Shown here one piece after another: positions 44,755 through 58,800 of a DNA stretch of 64,000 nucleotides. How positions within the stretch are numbered: position 1 is the stretch's first letter; the number at the start of each line of letters is the position of its first letter. The DNA lies in NCBI RefSeq assembly GCF_032854445.1, contig NC_088300.1, forward strand, positions 12,867,191 through 12,931,190, in the 5' to 3' direction. The DNA is from Liolophura sinensis. Its lineage: Eukaryota > Mollusca > Polyplacophora > Chitonida > Chitonidae. A program made the translations under genes and the position numbers. Below the pieces are notes generated by a model. That model worked only from the letters and a program-made list of their open reading frames with translations, searched no databases and was not told the DNA's origin.

Positions 44755-46994
44755 AAAATGAAGAGACTCGATGTTGCTTTTTAATATATTGAATATGTAT
44801 TAAATGTATTTGCAAGAGTTTTCAGAAAATCCTGAATGTTGCCAGATGTCGGCTTCCAGAAATATAGACCGTTTAATAAACCGTCCTATATTATATGGTG
44901 TATGATTGTGTTGTTGTATGTTGAAACATGGGTCATAAAATTGTAAATTTTTTATTGCTAAAAACTTCTAGGAGAACTTCAAGTTGGATTCTATAAAATA
45001 GAATTAAAGACATTCAAATGTTTGAATTCGATGGTGAGTTTATGAACAATACTGCCAGTGACAGTGTACTGTGACATGGGAAATTTTTTCAACATTATTT
45101 AAGTAACCTTTTGTTTTAGATTTGATTACTGAAAAAAACGTCTTGTGTCGTCAAAGTACAGTACATAAATACCAGTTATAAAGTCGAGATATATGCCAGC
45201 AGATTCCGAGAGTTTAAAACTGTGGAGTGATTATCTACCGTGATGGGTTGTCCTGACTAAATCCGCATGTCAGGCACAAAATCATTTCAGTGTATAATTG
45301 TACTGTCATTTGTACGATCAAGTAAATTATATATTGCTTTTATTTATTTAGCTATGTATTTACGTATATGATAGTAGTTTAACGCGATACTCGATATTTT
45401 TTCATAAGTACAGTCAATCTTATGAGAAGATGAAACCAGAGTGACAATTTGAGAAGTTCCTGACAAAAGTTCCATATAAAACATCGAGATAAGCACATCA
45501 CATTGATGGAAAACCAGCCGTCTTCATTGAAAGTTAGAACAAACACCAAACTGTCACTGAGGCCCCACAAGCTGTTAGAACACGGGAATCTAACATAGGT
45601 GATGTTTTACTGATATATTAATCTTAGTAATCTCAAATCTAATCGCTGACACCAAAACAGAAGATGATCAAAACAACCAAGGAAAGGCCTTTGCTCTTAG
45701 GATCTGCTCTGTTGGTCTAGTCAAATTATTGATTCCGTATTTTCTTTACAGTTCACTTCACACATTTTTTGCAATGAAACAACGACTGTGGTTGATTGAG
45801 TTTGAAACTGTCATTCAAACGTGTAATGTAATTGAAGGGCTTACAATTTGTATGTATACAGATCTAGCAAGAAAATGGTAGAATGGAGAGCGTTTATATG
45901 TATAGCTAATGGGAGACCTGGGTCGAATCACACATATAGACTTATTCTTAGGCCGGTAGAATTGGTCATCTTATAAGTTCAAGGCTTGGTGCTCGCTATG
46001 ACAGAAAATTGCCCTGGTCGTGTCGGTTTTAACAGGGGTACGTTATTTCAGGTGTGTTTGGTATGATACTCCAGTGACGTTCACAGCGAGGTTAAATTGC
46101 AAGCAAACAATGAAGCGAATGTATTTATACCAGTAGTGCACATACAGGCTTCCTCTGTGCAATACGGGCAAAGTCGAATAATCGCCAGTTCCAAACACAT
46201 CAATGACGCACAAATCCTGTGTTTAGTTTCCACGGACTTTGAACTCGGACATGGCGTATTTTGTCCATAGGTGTGTTTGATGTACTGAGGTAGGCGTCGA
46301 TCGATTTCGACTTGCTCTGCTGACTACGCATGCAATCGATGAACTGCTGACTGTGTTTTATTTGAAGATTTTAAAACCACTTATACATAAAAGACAAAAC
46401 TGCTCGATAAATGGGGATGTGTGTTCATATCACAGAATGGTATATAATTCCTGGTTAATATCTGACAACTGGTACACGCATTTACCTGTATCAACATTTG
46501 ACTCTGTGTTCGTTCACCATGGAGAAAAAAGCAAATGATGTGATTGCGGAACGCTCCTAAAGCCAGTCCTCAAACACGATACCATTAACAGCTTTTACTT
46601 GAAGCGTTAAATGTGCCGTTGGGCATATTATCGGAACTAGTATTCTGTACATCAACCACAAATGGATGGTATACACTGCTTAATGCATGGAGTGCTACTG
46701 ACCTGCCTTAGTCTTTACGTTGCCGTGCGTTTATAATCATATTGTATCCTTGTGTAAACCAGGATTCTGCTGATGAACTAAGTATCCTCGAGTCCTGATC
46801 CCTTTGTATTGTTTTAATGTGATTGAATGTGAAATGTGATGACAATACAGCATTCTAGATAATTCTAGACCAGTGACGAATAATAACACTGTGTGACAGT
46901 GTGTTAGTTGGCAAATGGTCACACCTAACCGGTGAAACACGGTCTCTTGTCATTCCCAGGAACACTGTGCCAGTTGTTGCATGTAAAGGTAGAT

Positions 46995-47413
46995 CTGTCA
47001 TGGTGTGCAGATGTTTGTCCTATGAGTCTCAAATATAGTGATGGGGGATCGGTACATACAGGGCTTCATCCAGTCCTCATTCTGACAACCATCCACTTGC
47101 AACCAGTCAGCATTCATGAACAATAATGCCCGACCACATCGTTCACGTGCTGTGACCCATGTTCTGGACAACAACGACATTACGCAATTTCCATTACCAG
47201 AAATGAGCCCCAATCTCAACCCTCTTTGAACACATATAGGGCATCATAGGTCGACAACTGCAGAGTAGGAATCCTTCTCCACAGAACTTGAGAGGTCTCG
47301 AAACAGTTCTGCATGAAGAATGAAGCTTGCCCATCGAGTGGAATCAACGTATGATGAGAGGTATGAGAGTGGACACTGGTGTAAGCACACGACATTGACT
47401 GCCTTTGACTGTT
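46995..47413 (+). pseudogene. Tc1-like transposase C-terminal remnant (unit 2)
   Basis: Copy of the remnant at 43272, carrying the same stops and the same Asn in place of the catalytic Asp. Confidence 0.65.
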
Positions 47414-47415
47414 GG

Positions 47416-47600
47416 TGGCCTCTGTGGCTCATTTGGTAGCGCGCTAGCGCAGCGTAATACCCTGGAGCCTTTCACCAATGCGGTCGCTGTGAGTTAAAGC
47501 CCATCTCATGGCTTGCTGCGGATGGTCGTGGGTTTTACCCGGGCCCTGCCCGGTTTCCTCCCACCATAATGCAGCCCGCCGTCGTATAAGTGAAATATTA
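47416..47600 (+). mobile_element. SINE copy in unit 2
   Basis: Same insertion as 43693-43877, carried along by the duplication. Confidence 0.85.
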
Positions 47601-48368
47601 TGTCATGTATGTGTCTGATTTTACACAAGTACAAGATTCAGGCACATTACAAAAAATGCAAAAATAAAAATGACCAGTCGCTTCTTGTTGTACACTGAAA
47701 ACATTTTCTTATACTTACTGGAAAGAAACCACAGTTATTTACATATTTTAACTCCAACCTCAACAAAACTCAAACGCCAAAATACATGACATTTACTCTG
47801 GAATATTCCATTTACAAAACAAAGTCAAGGAATTATGGCTATGTCACAGTTTATGGTTATGTCACAGTTTATGATCATGCCACAGTTCATGACCATGTCC
47901 TGGTCAATCAGAGGTTTAAACATCTTCAGTATACTACACTCTGGCGTAGGGTGCAAAACACTACCAGACTAAATTCTGTAAATTATTGTTCCCAACGAAT
48001 TATCTAACGGCGTAGTATCATAGTAAATTGTTCGTGGATTCCTCGAAATGTTGACACTGAACATCGTCAGACGGAACGCAGTATAAAAGTGACCTGATAT
48101 AGGCCTAAACACAAAACATAATAACGAGAGCGCAAACGATGAACAACAATGAGCTAAGTGGTGGTGCAGCAAAGGATGCCTACGTTGACAAATTACGTGT
48201 TGATGTGAACATTAAAACCATTAACAAACAAGATCTGACAAACCAATGTAATATACGCAAAACCAAACACAGGCATAACCTGTGGAAGTTATATAAAAGA
48301 CTCAAAGAACACGCCCTGAATAATATTATTAACTCCCCGAAGAATGGCGCAAAACTGCTGGTTTATCA

Positions 48369-48816
48369 CTATTCGGTCGTTCTTCTCAATCATAAGTTTT
48401 AAGAAACTGGTTTTGTTGGGCTTGGAAAGATACCGATCTTGCTCAGAACGTCTTGCTATGTGAACATTCACTCTAACACCCCATATAGATTGTGGACACA
48501 AGTGATCATTAATGGTAGCAATATGGAAACTTAAACTGAAGATAACTTCGTTTGAAACATTGCTCTAGAATAAGTTTGGTGCTATCCACTCAACAATAAT
48601 GGTGTACATTGGAAGTGGAACGTGAGAAGGTACGGTGCCAGTAAACGGTGTTTTGGTCAAACGCGTATGGCAGTTACATACTATAACACATTCTCTTAAC
48701 ATGATTCTTGACCCAGTTAGGTTCTGAAATTGACAGTTCCACCTTCTAAACGCCAAATATGCTACGTGGATGTCGTGAAGTATGGTCGCTTTTACTGGAG
48801 AACTATATATTTCATA
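48369..48816. other. 3' flank of gene B
   Basis: Unique sequence, probably gene B 3' UTR on the minus strand. No AATAAA or ATTAAA was seen on that strand here; a polyadenylation site could lie inside the duplicated unit. Confidence 0.4.
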
Positions 48817-49036
48817 TCATATCTCTCTATTACCAAGGAACTTTTGGGCTTTCTCCATAAGAGACATTAAGCCAGCTACCGTTATTCCAATTAGGAGTAG
48901 GTAATAGGCACTCTGGACATCTAACAGGGTGATCGGCTTGGCTTGGCGGATCAAAAGTCCAAAACATGTACTGTTCCTCAACCACCATTTGCGTTTCCAG
49001 ATACTCAGTAGCCCGCTCTCGCTGATAGCCACCATC
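48817..49036 (-). CDS. Gene B exon 13: end of S2, M4 and tail
   Basis: The acceptor is a run of T ending TTTTTTAG. MVAISESGLLSIWKRKWW, a Cys, IRQAKPITLLDVQSAYYLL (M4 begins) and a short tail ending LGNREI and TGA. Aligns with gene A exon 13. Confidence 0.95.
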
Positions 49037-52000
49037 CTAAAAAAAAAACAAAAAAAGAAATAAATGTGGTAAACTATACCAAATGCGTCAGAAATAATTC
49101 GTTCTTGTAATCATTGTTTTTGTCATTAAGAAAAAATAGTACTGCTTTGATTTCATACAGACAACGTGCATAAACCTTTTTATTGATATATAAACTTAAA
49201 TAATTTGTACAAGATCGAACTTTTTATTAAGTTTTAAATGGTACTTCCCCGACCGGCTGAACCATGAAGAAGGGTTTAAAATTACGAGCCCTCGTACTTC
49301 TCGCTGGTCGCTGACCATATAATAAGTTGCGACAGTTGCTTAGCAAGGTAATAACATGAACATAAATTTTGAATCCATGATGTGTCGCCCATGACACTTA
49401 CTGCTCATCAAATATTGATCTGTATGGCGAATCTTGTCTAAGTCCGACAGCAAAATGAAGGGGAAGGAACTCTTCATCAACCAGAGCCAGACTACAGTCC
49501 GTCAATATCTCCGAGTTCATGGAGGAAGCGTCGTTCAGGTAGGCGTATTGCCCGGTCTTTACCCGCGCCACCTGTACGCTGTGGTTGGGGTGCAGTACAT
49601 CCGGGTCCTCCACTTCAAACCGCTTTATACCGGCCCAGATCTGCCTGTAGATTGGGTCTTTCGATATCTATATTGGGAGTGAACATAAAACGCAAAACGC
49701 ACGTAATTGCTTTAAAAAGAGCATTTACTTTCCAAATTATGCTGAACGTACATGTTAGCATTCGGAGTATGACTGGGGATGACTTGTATATATACAGTCA
49801 CGGAAAAAATTATTAGACCACTCATATTTTCTTTGGTTTCTTGTTCATTTTAATGCCTGGCAACCCTAAAGGTGTATTAACCGAAGATTACAATGAATAC
49901 GACAAAAATCCAGCTGATTCCATAATACTTTGTCGTATTTGATATGCTTTAAGGTCAGTTGTATTCCTAGGGTGTATGCGAGGCAATTTCATGCTTTCCA
50001 TTTACATGCAGACTTACATAAAGAGTGGTTTCCTGTTTACATGTAGGCTTACATAAATAGGGGTCTCTTGTTTATATATTAAGACGCAGCACAACTCGGT
50101 AGTTGTCAGCTCTCATAATGCCTAAAACGAAAGAATTATGTGGATCCAGAAAGGCAGTCATCTTGGCACAGCTGGATACTGGATTGAGCGAGCGACAAGT
50201 GGCCAAAAAACTGAAGATCTCTAAGACAGCAGTTCATTACACCAAGAAAAAGCAAGCCGAACATGGTACTACAAAACTGCTAGCTGGTCGAGGCAGGAAA
50301 CGTCTTTCTACCTCACGAGAAGACCGAGCACTCATCCGGTCCTGTATCAAGAATCGTCGTCAGACCTCCAGAGACCTTAGAAATGAGTGGGCAATGTCAA
50401 CAAATGTGACTTGTTAAGCAAGAACAGTTCGAAACCGACTTCTTGAAGCTGGTCTAAAGTCGCACAGGGCACGGAAGAAGCCCTTCATCAACGAGAGGCA
50501 GCTGAAGGCCCGCTTGCGTTTTGCGAGGGATCACAAGAATTGGACTGTTGATGAATGGGCTAAAGTTCTCTTCAGTGATGAATCCAATTTTGAGTTGATG
50601 CCTACTCCAGCCAACTTACTGGTTAGGAGGAAGCCTGGGGAAGCCTACAAACCAGACTGCCTTGCTCCTACTGTAAAGCATGGGGGTGGATCAGTGATGA
50701 TCTGGGGTTGTTTCAGTATGGGTGGAACAGGACAGATGCAGTTGTGTGAAGGGAGAATGAACCAAGTCACATACAGAGCTACTCTTGAAAACAGTCTTCT
50801 TCCATCAGCTGCTAAACTCTTTCCTGGCTCGAATGACTGGATTTTCCAACAAGACAATGCCCCTTGCCACACGGCAAGGTCAGTTAAAACCTGGATAGAG
50901 AACGGGAACATTCGAACCATGAATTGGCCTGCTCAGTCACCTGATCTGAATCCAATTGAAAACCTGTGGAATATTATCAAGTTCAAAATGGAGAACCACA
51001 AGCCCAAAAACAAAGCAAATTTGTTCGAATTTTTGCAACAGAAATGGGCTGCTGTGACCGCAGGGCAATGTAACAAACTGGTGGAGAGCATGCCAAGGCG
51101 CATGGCTGCAGTCATCAAAAACAATGGGCATGCAATCAAGTACTAACTCCCGTGTGAGACTGAGAGTCATGTGACTACGTGACTAGGAGACAGGAGAAAA
51201 AATGAAATGCCAAAATGTTTTTGAGAATACAGTTGCCACATCTACAGATGTATGAGCTTAAGTGATTTTGGTCATTGTCAAGAAAGTCATAGAGAACTGA
51301 TAGATATCACCTCTTAAATAAAACCCTTATGAACTATTTCTGTTTTCATCACTTTCTTTGCCCAAACAAATGTTCCTTCAGTTGTGCAAGGTTTTAAAAT
51401 GAACAAGAAATGGGAGAAAGCAAGGGTAGTCTAATAATTTTTCCGTGACTGTAATGTTAGATACGATATGCACTTTTTTGAGCTGTCTAATTGCGACAAC
51501 AGAGTGACGTCCCGCTGTAAAATATGACGACGTCGCTTTACGGTACGGTAGGGCTATACTTTTCCATCTTTTATCAGAGTGATGTTCATGTTCGATAAAA
51601 CTAATGACAGAATATCATTGATCTTGTGATATTTTACAACCAACCTCACCCAGAAATATGTGATTGTTCAAACTGATTTTGTCGTAAAGCGACGAGGTCA
51701 TGAAGCAAAGGGGCTTCACTGTGTTGTCGTATACGGAAATGTGTGTAATGGAATATTGTTCAACATCTGCATTATGGTAAGCATAATCTGCTTTGCCACC
51801 AGTACACTGATAGTTTATGTACACATTTTGATGTAAAACTCTCATAAAAATAGTACGTGACAAGTTGCCACACTGTCTGCTTTTAAGTAATGTGATATTG
51901 TTGGGGTTAACGACATTAGCATCTTACGGGATACACTTAACTTAAAATATACCAGCCAGTAGGTCATGGTTAAAACCAGTAAGCACATAAACGTTATTAC

Positions 52001-52779
52001 CATTCATGTTTACCCACGTGGTGATTAGAGGACATTTTGCATCTATAACATGCACACCTGTCATTACCTGTAATAGCATATTAAGGTATGTCCCATTCGT
52101 CGTGCCCCATTTGTACGTAGACTGTTGAACCATCTCCTTGACGCTATTGAACGGAATCAAGCTTCGCGTGACGGTAAGAGAAGCTATGAGATTGCCGCTG
52201 TACGTTGCTACCACAATAATGGAGAACAACCACCAGAAGCTTGTGATAGTCCGACTTGACTGGCTCTTGGGCAAATAAACACCGCCTAAAAACATCATTC
52301 ATTTATTACAAAATTGACAGATTAGCCTACATTGTGAACACGCAACAAAATACTATCGTGAATACGAAATAATGCAATCCAGACCCACAGAACACTGAGC
52401 CGGAGGCGGTATGCATTGTGTAACACAATCAACGATACATTGCAAACATTTCATTTACGAGTTGTTCTACAACTAGTTTACGATCTGGAGCACTCCAGGG
52501 CAGCATATCATACACATGGCACAAAGCAGATTTTTTCTAATCGAAAGGCCTATTTCGTTTTTCTAGATAACGTACTCCACTCCACTTGTTATTTACTTTC
52601 AATCATGTGAAAAGATATAGAAAATGTTGAAACCACATGTTTAACCATAATTTTTTTTTTCATTTTAAACGTTGTCTGTAAAGATTGCTCGCCCGGTTGG
52701 CTGGTATACTGCCTACCATCAAATTATCATAGCTGTGTTAAACCTAAAACACTGCCAGCTCATAATTAATGTAATTTGC

Positions 52780-52842
<63 letters not shown>

Positions 52843-55800
52843 CTCACCATGAGGAGCGATGGTGATTATGAGATATGCGTTGTGAACAAAGAGAACGGAA
52901 TCTATACGTGTGCTGACGAAGTTTGCAAGTTTTGCATTGAAACAGAACTAAATAACAGATGATAAAAACAACACTACAGTCATTATGAACCTATCCGATT
53001 TTAGAGCCGAATAATATAAATAAATATATGACGCAATTCGCCAGAAACTAGAGACATGTACATGTATCATGCACGTATTTCTCAAAAATGGACATCATTA
53101 CCCAAAACTCGAATTTGGTTTGTGTCGCATAATGGTGCAATCACCCACCAAGCGCAAATTCAAGAGGACAAACCACTTTAACAAAAAATTAATAAAATCT
53201 TTAAGTCTCAAACATAACAAAGACAATATTTAATAGGTTGAAAAAGGACAAAATTAAAGGGCTAGGTAGCTCTTGTAAATTATGTGAAAGTTTTAATTCA
53301 ATACCATGTATCAGTTTGAATAAATAGTCCGAAAACAAAAACATAATATGGTCATTATTTTGGGGGAAATGGACAAAATCCCCTGAAAATTAAACACGGT
53401 GATTTGCTAAAGCAATGTGCTTAGTCTAGTTTCAGAATGACTTAGTCTAGATTCAGAATGACGATATGTTTTACGTTCGGGAAACTGTTTTGTGACGTAC
53501 ACCGGCACTGATTTTGATTTCATTGTTGTTTTAACACCATACAACACCTGGATTTTTACGGGTGGAGGAAACCAGAGCGCCCCGAGTAAACCAGCTTATT
53601 GACAAACTTTCCCATACAAGACGTGCAGGTAATTACACCATACTGATTGAAGACTACTGGGGCCAGATTCACAAAGATTGTGTACAAGTAATAGTACATG
53701 TAACAGTAGGATGCAGAAATGTCGTACGCCGCTTCGTGAAACTGGGCCCTGCTTTTTACAGCAAACATTAAACTGCGCAGACTGCCACGCGAGCTTTTCG
53801 AAGGATTATTGTCACCAAAGCCCCACCAGAGGGGTAATTTCCTCTCGAAGGCAGGGTCTGAGACTATACGTGGAATTTTCTAGTGATTGAAAGGCAATCG
53901 CCTCTGACCACTAGACCACGGCGAGCTCCTATCAACGGTGATAGAATCCGTACAGACGACAGAGGCCTAAAGTTCCTAAATAACGTACCGCAATCTATAA
54001 TTTTGGACTGGTTATACAATAAGGCCGTTATTGCCTTTAGAGGTGGTCAACACGAACCTGATGAAAGGTTCACTTCTATAGAAAACGATACAAGGTTAAT
54101 ACCATAAGATTTAACGTTTGCACCACCTTATTTTATAACGGTGATACGAATGGAAGCCAAAACCTTGATTTCAAACTTACCTTGTGTCAATAACGCTCCT
54201 AATAAGTACCAGAAACAGTCAGTGAAGTTATGTAATCCTGGGTATTTACCCCTATTTTTTATGTGTGCATAACATGGAGACAACTTCTCACAAAACGTAA
54301 GAAAGAAGGTGACAAAGGGCAGTGACACAGCTATTCCCAGTAGAACGAGCCAGTGAAAGGGGTCTATCAAGGTCCGCCATTTTGTGCTGTTTTCGGCAGG
54401 CTTCTTTAGAATTATCACAGTGTATTCCGTATAATAGGGTGATATAAAATCCATAACCTCTTCTCTTTCCGGTTGAACGGACAGAGCTGCCACTGTTAAA
54501 TCAGCTTCCTGAACACAAAGGGAATAGACAATTAAACCTACAAGCTTCTTAAAATGATAGAGAACTGATAAATTCAATGACGGAGCAATTACCAATTAAA
54601 TAATTGATGTCAGTTAATAACTTCATGTAAAGGTAGAGAACCGATAAAATCAAGGATGTAACCAATGAAATGAAAAGTTAAGCTAAAATCAGCTTTATAA
54701 AATAGTAGAGAACTGATAAATACAATGAAGGAACAATTATCAGTGGATAGTTATTTAGTACAATTATTCAGGCGTAACAGATTTCAAAGCTAACTAGGTC
54801 ATTGCAAATTTCATTATTCAGCTTCAGGAAATGCTATTCATATTCTCCAACTTTAAACTTTATTAATATCACTTAAAGAAAGATAAATTCTGTTAAAACG
54901 TGGGTTGTTTTAGGACATATGTTGAAGGGCATATGACAGTATGAGTCTTTTGTGGACAGTATTACCACCTTTTTGTGCTTCAGAGAAAAATGAAGACTAC
55001 TATTTCATCCAAAATAGTTATTCTCTTTCAATCACCGAATATTCATTTAAGGAATGTTTATTTGACCTTAACGCACCTGCTTGGATGACCCTGCGATTAG
55101 GAATATTTTATTTATCTGATTTCATTAAGTGTCATTAAACAAATCAGACACTGTCGTGTTTTCATGGACACCCATAATGGAAAACTGAGCACAAGCATGT
55201 TTTATCTCAAACTCTACCAGCGATAATTCACTGTAGCTATAATAATTTAATTGCTGCATATGTAAACATACGCTAAAATGCCAAGCATACCCGTCTATGC
55301 ATTTGACCCACGAGGCCTGTCCATTTGCCATTCAAGATTCTACCCCATTCTTGATCCTCAGGCTCTATTAACGTATAACTTCAACAGAAAGGAGAAAACA
55401 GAAGGCAAGGTAAGTATTGATTCCTGGGCACCTGGGCACCACCATTGGATGTATGTACCTTCAGTGGCGTGTCAACACACTCTGTACAGAAAGGTTTGTA
55501 TTTGTATTAAGATTGAATGCATTGATATGCAGAACTGCTTGGAAAGTCTGCATGCACCGTTTATACTTATTGATTTTGCTCACATCGTGCGGACTAGGAA
55601 CACACAATATCCATGTAACATATGGATTCAAAAATAGAATTTTAATGAAGTAGAGAAATGACAGAATATAAAAATAAGGGAGCCTTTGTACATGTTTTTA
55701 CTCCAAAAGCAGTTTGGAACGTCTTGCTCTGATAAAGAAATAAGGTATAAGAGTTTGCCAGGCGTTATGTGTGGCCAGCTTTCCAGACAAAAGATAGTCA

Positions 55801-58800
55801 GTTGGACAACATATTTTCAAGTAAAGACGGACACAAGTGCTGTAAACAGGCATACAGTAAAAGAGATAAAAGACGGATAATAATGCTAAAAACATTGGTG
55901 CAGAATCAAATAATAAAACAGTTCATTATGTATGTTCTTTAATATGCACACATTTCTGGCCAAGTTAAGACCACGGGTTTGGTCAGAATGCTCGAAACGT
56001 ATTACTGCCTTTGGCCAAAATTCATACTAGGCAGATATTGTCAATAAACAAAGTTTCTTTAACATTAAACAAAGTCGGACTTGCAGCCATAACAACGGTA
56101 AAGGGCGGCGTTGCAAGGTCGTCCAATGTGTTATACTGATATATTGGTACATTAAAACATTAATCAAAAGGTTTACCTGAAATTCAAATTGTGAGACAGC
56201 TCTTTGATAAGATCGATACAGAAACCATAGTACACAGGTTTTCCGTTTACCACACTTTTGTATACATACGGTGGCCACTGTAAAAATCAAACAGACTTTT
56301 ATTACAGGTACTGAGACATTTTGGTTTATATTCGAACACTTCATAGTTGAATCCGTGTGAAAATCGCATAAAAGTATTTTAAAGTGAAAATGGTAATAGT
56401 AAGTAAGAAAGTGAAAATTTAGCACAGAAGCAGCAGCTTGGCTTAGTTTGCCAATTATACAAATAAGAAATAAAGCCGGTAACACACAAGAGAGAAGCGG
56501 TTCTCAGTTTTCAATGATGCCGGGCTGATAATAGATATTCCGGGCATGAATTTCATATCAAAGTTCAAATTCGTAGTCCATGAATGAATTCGAGGTTAAA
56601 TAACAATTAAACAAGGTATCTCAGTCGCGCTTTGATTGCAACTGTTCATAAAGGCATCATGCAGATGTAATGAGCATGGCTGCCTTTACCGCCCCTAGCC
56701 CCAGGTTAAGCGGTATTAAATACAGTTTGAAAATGACGAGCGTTACAGAATTTAACCGAACAGATGTACATACATATAAGTATGTATACACACATCAAGA
56801 ATCGAGACCTTTTACCAATGGGATTTTTTAACTTCTTCTTTTTTTTTTTTGATTTGACTGGTGGTTAATTCCCTATTCACGACTTTTCCACCCATTTACA
56901 GTGGGGTTTAATCATATGTAGATGAAGCCAGATCGCAAAGCATAAACCAGCACTCATCATCAGGCACCTGACAAACCTCCTGACTAAATAGCTGCAGCCA
57001 AATCAGCCGGAACAGTATGCGAGCATTCTGAGGAGTAGAACAGCGTACAGAGAGACGGAATTAGCGGAATTAGCCCAAAACTAGGACATAATTTTACTTT
57101 TCTTGAAAATTAAGTACAGAACCTACATAAAATATAAATATATTACTCAACTCACAGCCCCGATACAAGACATTTCGTTCATCAACACTGCTGTATGAGA
57201 CATCTCTTTATAAATAAATATAACTGACTTTTATTATATTTTTCACTTACTGGCAAAGTAGTGATTACTAGAGATTTGTTGTTCAGTCCAAACTGAGTGT
57301 TGGGAAAAATCATCACGTGGGAAACGTTGAATTTACTTTTGCTTACTGTGTCCACTACACACTCAAAACGTCGACCGAAGCTCTTCCAGAATGCCGTATA
57401 TATTTTGAATGTCGGTTCAACGAGACACTCACCACATGACAGCGTTTCCTACAATGAACACGCTAACAAAATCATATAATCTAACAATAAAGAGCAATAG
57501 CTATCATACTGCCGGATTCTGTCTTTCCGATATCAATGCTCTGGTTATTATCAAGTTCAGCGTCCAGGATGAAATGATCACATTTAACATATGAAAGCCG
57601 GCCTTTTGGCAACCTTTCTCAGTTTTTGTAATCAAGTAAAACCCCCTCCTCCTCCCCCCCCCCGCAATCTCCTCCCCACTACCACCATGACCTAAATAGA
57701 ATCGGGTAGAAAATGTAGGTCGGCTATTTAATTGAAATTTAGTTGCAAGTCTCTACTCAAGTTTCATAAATTTGTCTTCAAGATACAGTGTTCTCAGAAT
57801 AAATAAGTCATTGACAGATAGAAAACATTTAACATCTTCGATAACGGAGTTCACCGAAAATCAATCTCAACCATTCAATCACCAAAGACGACAAAATGTC
57901 CAGGATTTAATGTGATACTTCGTTTTCAAGATGTCGCGCTCTTAGGGAGATGATAAAATTCAAGACTACAGAGTTCAGTGCTTAGCAAAAAGTAAACACG
58001 ACCTTCAAGAGGCAAGCGCTTAACATTGTCCAAAAACTGAAAGCGATTTGTTTATTTGTGTTCAAGTTACATGTATGACGTTCGCAGAATGGTACGTGCA
58101 AGAGAGATGAATAAAATTCACAATGGCAAACTTGGAACATGGACCTCAGTGAAAATCACTCCCAAAAATGCTCTTAACGATGACAAGGCAAAAAGCTATG
58201 CTAAGATGTTCTTTCGAGATATTTTGTTTCCAATGCAAAAGTGGTGAACAGTATTGCCAACAGCATTCACAAATTGTATGATTTCCACTTTTGTGGAGGC
58301 AAACCACTGTTTCTGTTAAAAGATTTGTAATTAATGTAACATTGCAGCCATCAAGTCTTATTGAAATATTTCTGGGCTTATGAGACAGATATCGCAGCAA
58401 TGTTATTTCAAGTCAATATTTACATGATTATTTGTGTACATAAATGAAACAAGCGTTGTTTTCAATAAGTATTGGTTTCAGATAAATCTGGAATTGTTGA
58501 ACGATATGAATGATATTGTTTCATAACCTTACCTGTGCGGCCAGGAAGAGTTTACTAACATATTGCTTAGCGCTGGGCAAAACAGAGCATGACGAATTTA
58601 ACTGTTTGGTTTTGGCAACCTCAACTGTGTCATTTAGAATTCTGTATGGCATCAACTGTAAAAAGAATTACTGAAGATTATGTACCAAAAAACGAGAGGT
58701 CATTGGCAGGAAACTAATGAATGACATTTATTAATGTTAGCTAGGATTTGACAAAGGAGAACATTTTCCTCTAATTACCAAACCTATCAGGCAAATCTGA

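Larger units (their letters stand above)
44666..48368. repeat. 3.7-kb tandem duplication, unit 2
   Basis: Second copy of 40945-44645 in direct orientation, 3703 versus 3701 bases. It ends at GGTTTATCA, after which unit 1 continues GCAATTG and unit 2 CTATTCGG. Confidence 0.95.
52286..54180 (-). other. Gene B intron 10
   Basis: Holds a TG microsatellite, a short MITE-like element (53659-53749) and a tRNA-like head (53888-53933). Repeated TTAGTCTAG(A/T)TTCAGAATGA occurs twice near 53425-53460. Confidence 0.6.

Noticed and set aside
50645-51170. Minus-strand ORFs over the transposase
   Set aside because: Shadows of the transposase reading frame on the other strand.
52672-52962. ORF with a Val-Cys repeat
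   Set aside because: Direct translation of the TG microsatellite; no protein meaning.
53883-54107. 74-residue plus ORF in gene B intron 10
   Set aside because: Begins inside a tRNA-like repeat head and has no domain or splice support.
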